This document shows, piece by piece, positions 61,569 through 64,000 of a stretch of DNA of 64,000 bases. The stretch covers positions 62,001-126,000 of the forward strand of contig NZ_JAAVUP010000008.1 of NCBI RefSeq assembly GCF_012163135.1. The letters are read 5' to 3'. Source of the stretch: Neoroseomonas oryzicola (lineage in GTDB: Bacteria; Pseudomonadota; Alphaproteobacteria; Acetobacterales; Acetobacteraceae). Below the pieces are notes generated by a model. That model was not told the DNA's origin. It did no database searches and saw nothing but the letters and a program-made list of their open reading frames with translations. A program made the position numbers and the translations under genes. Position 1 is the first letter of the stretch. Each line of letters begins with the position of its first letter.

Positions 61569-62130
61569 CGTCGTCGGCGCGGCGCTGCTGCTGGCGGCGC
61601 TCGCGCCGGTGATGGCGGTTGTCGCGGTCGTGGTGCGGATCGCCCTCGGCGCGCCGGTGCTGTTCCGGCAGGACCGCGCGGGGCTCGGCGGCGCGCCCTT
61701 CACCCTGCTGAAATTCCGCACCATGCGCGACGGCCCTGGCGAGGACGCGGCGCGTCTGACGCCAATGGGGCGCGTGCTGCGCCGCTTCGCGGTCGATGAA
61801 CTGCCGCAGCTGGTGAACGTGCTGCGGGGGGAGATGAGCCTGGTCGGCCCGCGGCCGCTGCCGATCGCCTATCTCGACCGCTATACGCCACGGCAGGCGC
61901 TGCGGCTTGTCGTGCGGCCGGGCCTCGCCGGGCTTGCGCAGGCGGCGGGGCGCAATGCCGTGGGCTGGGCGGAACGCCTGGAAATCGATGCCCGCTATGC
62001 GACGGCGCCGCCGCGCCTCATCCGCGATGCGGCCATCCTGCTGCGTTGCGCGATGCTGGCGCTCGCCGGCCGCGGCGCCGCGGCACCCGGGCATGCCACC
62101 ATGCCGGAACTGACAACGGACCGAATATAA
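61537..62130 (+). CDS. Polyprenyl-phosphate sugar-1-phosphate transferase (bacterial sugar transferase)
   Basis: A 197-residue monotopic enzyme of the WcaJ/PglC catalytic-core type that puts the first sugar phosphate on undecaprenyl phosphate. KRIADVVGAALLLAALAPVM forms the reentrant membrane helix. FRQDRAGLGG, LLKFRTMRD, the catalytic Asp-Glu dyad D87-E88 in FAVDELPQL, and GEMSLVGPRPLP complete the signature. It lacks the extra N-terminal helices of WcaJ, so it is a minimal small-PGT form. The start ATG 61537 lies inside the upstream gene (32-nt overlap). Confidence 0.95.
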   Translation: MYARCGKRIADVVGAALLLAALAPVMAVVAVVVRIALGAPVLFRQDRAGLGGAPFTLLKFRTMRDGPGEDAARLTPMGRVLRRFAVDELPQLVNVLRGEMSLVGPRPLPIAYLDRYTPRQALRLVVRPGLAGLAQAAGRNAVGWAERLEIDARYATAPPRLIRDAAILLRCAMLALAGRGAAAPGHATMPELTTDRI

Positions 62131-62145
62131 CTCTTGGTTGATTTG

Positions 62146-62158
62146 AATTACTGTAATT
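62146..62158. promoter_or_regulatory. AT-rich palindrome before the DegT aminotransferase gene
   Basis: AATTAC-T-GTAATT, a perfect 6-1-6 inverted repeat, lies in the 39-nt AT-rich gap (62131-62169) after the sugar-transferase gene. It has the same geometry as the 57694-57706 palindrome but a different sequence. It is a possible operator or internal promoter element. Confidence 0.4.
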
Positions 62159-62169
62159 AAATCCTGAGT

Positions 62170-63363
62170 GTGACGGTCCTGCTGCCTCCCCGACATGGAC
62201 TCACCCTGCCCGACGCGACCGCGGAGGGCTGGGCCAGCCGGCGCATCCCCCTCTCCCCGCCGCATCTGACGGGGCGGGAACTGACCTTCCTCGCGGCGGT
62301 GCTCGACAGCGGCTGGGTCGCCCCGGCCGGCCCGGCCATCCAGGACTTCGAGGCCGCGGTCGGCGGGGCGACCGGCTTCCCGCATGTCCTCGCCACCGCC
62401 TCGGGCACCGCGGCGCTGCACCTTGCCTATCGCGTGCTCGACATCGCGCCGGGCGACGAGGTCTGGGCGCCGGGCTTCACCTTCGTCGCGACCATCGCTC
62501 CCGCGGTGCAGATGGGCGCGGTGCCGCGCTTCCTCGACGTCGATCCGGGGTCCTGGACGCTCGACCCCGACCTGCTGCGGCGGGAATTGCGCGCGGCGGC
62601 GCGGCGCGGGCGGCTGCCGCGCGCGGTGGTGGCGGTGGACATCTACGGCCAGGCGGCGGACCTCGATGCCATCGTCGCGGCCTGCGACCGCTGGGGCGTG
62701 CCGGTGGTCAGCGACAGCGCGGAAGGCCTCGGCGCGACGCTGCGCGGCCGTCCGGCGGGGCGCGGCGCACGCATCGCGACCTATTCCTTCAACGGCAACA
62801 AGATCGTCACCGCGGGCGGCGGCGGGGCGCTCGCCTCGGACGATCCGGTGCTGGTCGCGCGCGCGCGGCACCTGGCGAGCCAGGCCAAGGACCACGCGCC
62901 GCACTACCAGCATTCCACCACCGGGCACGCCTACGGCATGTCCTCGATCCTCGCCGCGGTGGGGCTGGCGCAGGTCGCGGTGCTCGCCGATCGCGTCGCC
63001 GCGCGGCGGGCGGTCTTCGCGCGCTATGTCGCGGGCCTCGCCGACCTCCCGGGCATCGGCTTCATGCCCGAGGCGGACTGGGGCCGCGCGACGCGCTGGC
63101 TCAGCGCCATCCGCATCGATCCCACGCGCTTCGGCGCGGACCGGGAAGCGGTGCGTCTCGCGCTGGAGGCGATCGGCGCCGAGAGCCGCCCGGTGTGGAA
63201 GCCGCTGCCCGACCAGCCGGTCTTCCGCGACGCGCCATCGGCCGGCGGCGCCGTCGCGCGCACGCTATTCGACGAGGGCCTCTGCCTGCCCTCCGGCACT
63301 GGCATGACCGCCGCCGAGCAGGACCGCGTCATCGCCGCCATCCGGGGCGCCTGCCGCGGCTGA
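62170..63363 (+). CDS. DegT/DnrJ/EryC1/StrS family sugar aminotransferase
   Basis: A 397-residue PLP enzyme that aminates a nucleotide-linked keto-sugar, the step that makes amino sugars such as QuiNAc4N-type residues for surface polysaccharide. Marks are ILATASGTAALHLAYR-like SGTAALH (78-84), EVWAPGFTFVATIAP, the cofactor-binding D182-S-A-E185, and the Schiff-base Lys211 in YSFNGNKIVTAGGGGAL. It starts at GTG 62170, preceded by an AT-rich gap with a palindrome. The short spacing to the glycosyltransferase gene (2 nt) indicates one operon. Partner dehydratase or acetyltransferase genes are not in the window. Confidence 0.94.
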   Translation: MTVLLPPRHGLTLPDATAEGWASRRIPLSPPHLTGRELTFLAAVLDSGWVAPAGPAIQDFEAAVGGATGFPHVLATASGTAALHLAYRVLDIAPGDEVWAPGFTFVATIAPAVQMGAVPRFLDVDPGSWTLDPDLLRRELRAAARRGRLPRAVVAVDIYGQAADLDAIVAACDRWGVPVVSDSAEGLGATLRGRPAGRGARIATYSFNGNKIVTAGGGGALASDDPVLVARARHLASQAKDHAPHYQHSTTGHAYGMSSILAAVGLAQVAVLADRVAARRAVFARYVAGLADLPGIGFMPEADWGRATRWLSAIRIDPTRFGADREAVRLALEAIGAESRPVWKPLPDQPVFRDAPSAGGAVARTLFDEGLCLPSGTGMTAAEQDRVIAAIRGACRG

Positions 63364-63365
63364 GC

Positions 63366-64000
63366 ATGCGCATCCTCTACCTGCACCAGCATCACTCCGG
63401 ACCCGGCGGCAGCACGGCGACGCGCAGCCACGCCTTCGCCGAGGCGCTGGCCGCCGCGGGCCACGACGTCACCATCGCCTGCGGCCGCTACGCGGGTGCG
63501 GCGACCGGCCTCGACGGCCCCTTCCGGCGCGGGCGGCGCGAGGGCCGCGTCGGCCGCCACCACGTCGTGGAACTCGACATCCCCTGCGGCAATGCAATGG
63601 GCCTCGCGGCGCGCAGCGCGGCCTTCCTGCGCTTCGCCGCGGCCGCCGCGCCGCTCGCTGCCGCGCGCGGGACCGATCTCGTCTTCGCCTCCTCCACGCC
63701 GCTCACCGTCGCGCTGCCGGCGCTGGCCGCGCGGGCGCTGCGCGGCACGCCCTTCGTCTTCGAGATCCGCGACCCCTGGCCCGAACTGCCGCGCGCCATG
63801 GGCGGCGTGCCGGCGCCGTTGCTGTGGGGCATGGACCGCCTCGCCACCACCGCCTGCCGCCGCGCCGCGGCCGTCGTCGCGCTGTCCGACGGCATGGCGG
63901 AGACGGCGATCGCGCGCGGCGCCGATCCCGCCCGCGTGCATGTCGTGCCGAATGGCTGCGACCTCGCGCTGTTCGGGCCGCATGTCGCGCCCTGGCGCCC
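63366..64000 (+). CDS. Glycosyltransferase family 4 (N-terminal part, cut by window end)
   Basis: ATG 63366 opens a frame running off the window (about 211 codons seen). MRILYLHQHHSGPGGSTATR and SHAFAEALAAAGHDVTIACG form the N-terminal Rossmann domain of a GT-B glycosyltransferase. FVFEIRDPWPELPRAMGG and VVALSDGMAETAIARGADPA with VHVVPNGCDLALFG are the usual GT4 acceptor-domain and hinge blocks, close to WbuB-type fucosyl/amino-sugar transferases. The C-terminal donor domain lies outside. It starts 2 nt after the aminotransferase stop and belongs to the same operon. Confidence 0.92.
   Translation, partial: MRILYLHQHHSGPGGSTATRSHAFAEALAAAGHDVTIACGRYAGAATGLDGPFRRGRREGRVGRHHVVELDIPCGNAMGLAARSAAFLRFAAAAAPLAAARGTDLVFASSTPLTVALPALAARALRGTPFVFEIRDPWPELPRAMGGVPAPLLWGMDRLATTACRRAAAVVALSDGMAETAIARGADPARVHVVPNGCDLALFGPHVAPWR

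Overview
The window is very GC-rich, tightly packed chromosomal DNA with many ATGA/GTGA start-stop overlaps. The gene set points to an alphaproteobacterium, most likely Acetobacteraceae (Roseomonas-like). It includes the 180-kDa-class NAD-glutamate dehydrogenase, divergent tsaD / hemC-hemD-mitofilin-like-hemY, TRAP and NMT1-type binding proteins, and YjbF/YjbH-type exopolysaccharide genes. The taxonomic call is an inference from gene content. No transposase, integrase, CRISPR array or phage gene was seen.

Layout. 0-11.3 kb (minus strand): truncated uppP; a TRAP binding protein without its membrane subunits; MFS and TauE/SafE transporters; two tandem paralogous membrane proteins (possible GT-C glycosyltransferases); moaD-moaE; a lipoprotein; pgsA; a YqaA/DedA-type protein; uvrC. 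11.3-18.1 kb: a structured uvrC leader; folB with a PTR1/FolM-like reductase; an HpcH aldolase; a three-gene ABC importer; a run of hairpins before a 35-codon ORF; a TonB-like proline-rich protein. 18.2-27 kb: tRNA-Thr(UGU), a secreted protein, an orphan family-5 binding protein with an alpha/beta hydrolase, tsaD, and the heme genes hemC, hemD, a mitofilin-like gene and hemY. 27-34.8 kb: an orphan CoxL-like molybdenum hydroxylase, an RND pump with its adaptor, and a double-domain universal stress protein. 34.8-41.5 kb: two divergent operons that look like a small-molecule catabolic locus (amidinotransferase-fold hydrolase, FAD-linked oxidase, RidA, MFS / aldolase, thioesterase, GMC oxidoreductase). 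41.6-46.3 kb: NAD-glutamate dehydrogenase. 46.4-50.5 kb: a JmjC-like oxygenase and three exported proteins, one with five disulfide-type repeats and one with two EF-hands. 50.5-64 kb: an exopolysaccharide locus with yjbF, a WecA-like transferase, yjbH and a long SLBB export protein on the left. A divergent operon on the right carries heparinase-like, Wzz-like, Wzy/WaaL-like, sugar-transferase, DegT aminotransferase and glycosyltransferase genes and runs off the window.

The most unusual feature is a family of modular hairpin repeats between genes (6.6, 26.9, 41.6, 52.3 and 54.7 kb). The two longest copies bracket yjbH. They share an identical cap palindrome and exact geometry: 44 nt, then a perfect 22-bp stem with a 34-nt loop, then 10 nt and a further hairpin. 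Their 22-bp stems differ in sequence yet remain perfectly paired. Two copies appear to supply the translation start of the neighbouring gene. These observations were made by reading the sequence; no database search or folding program was run.
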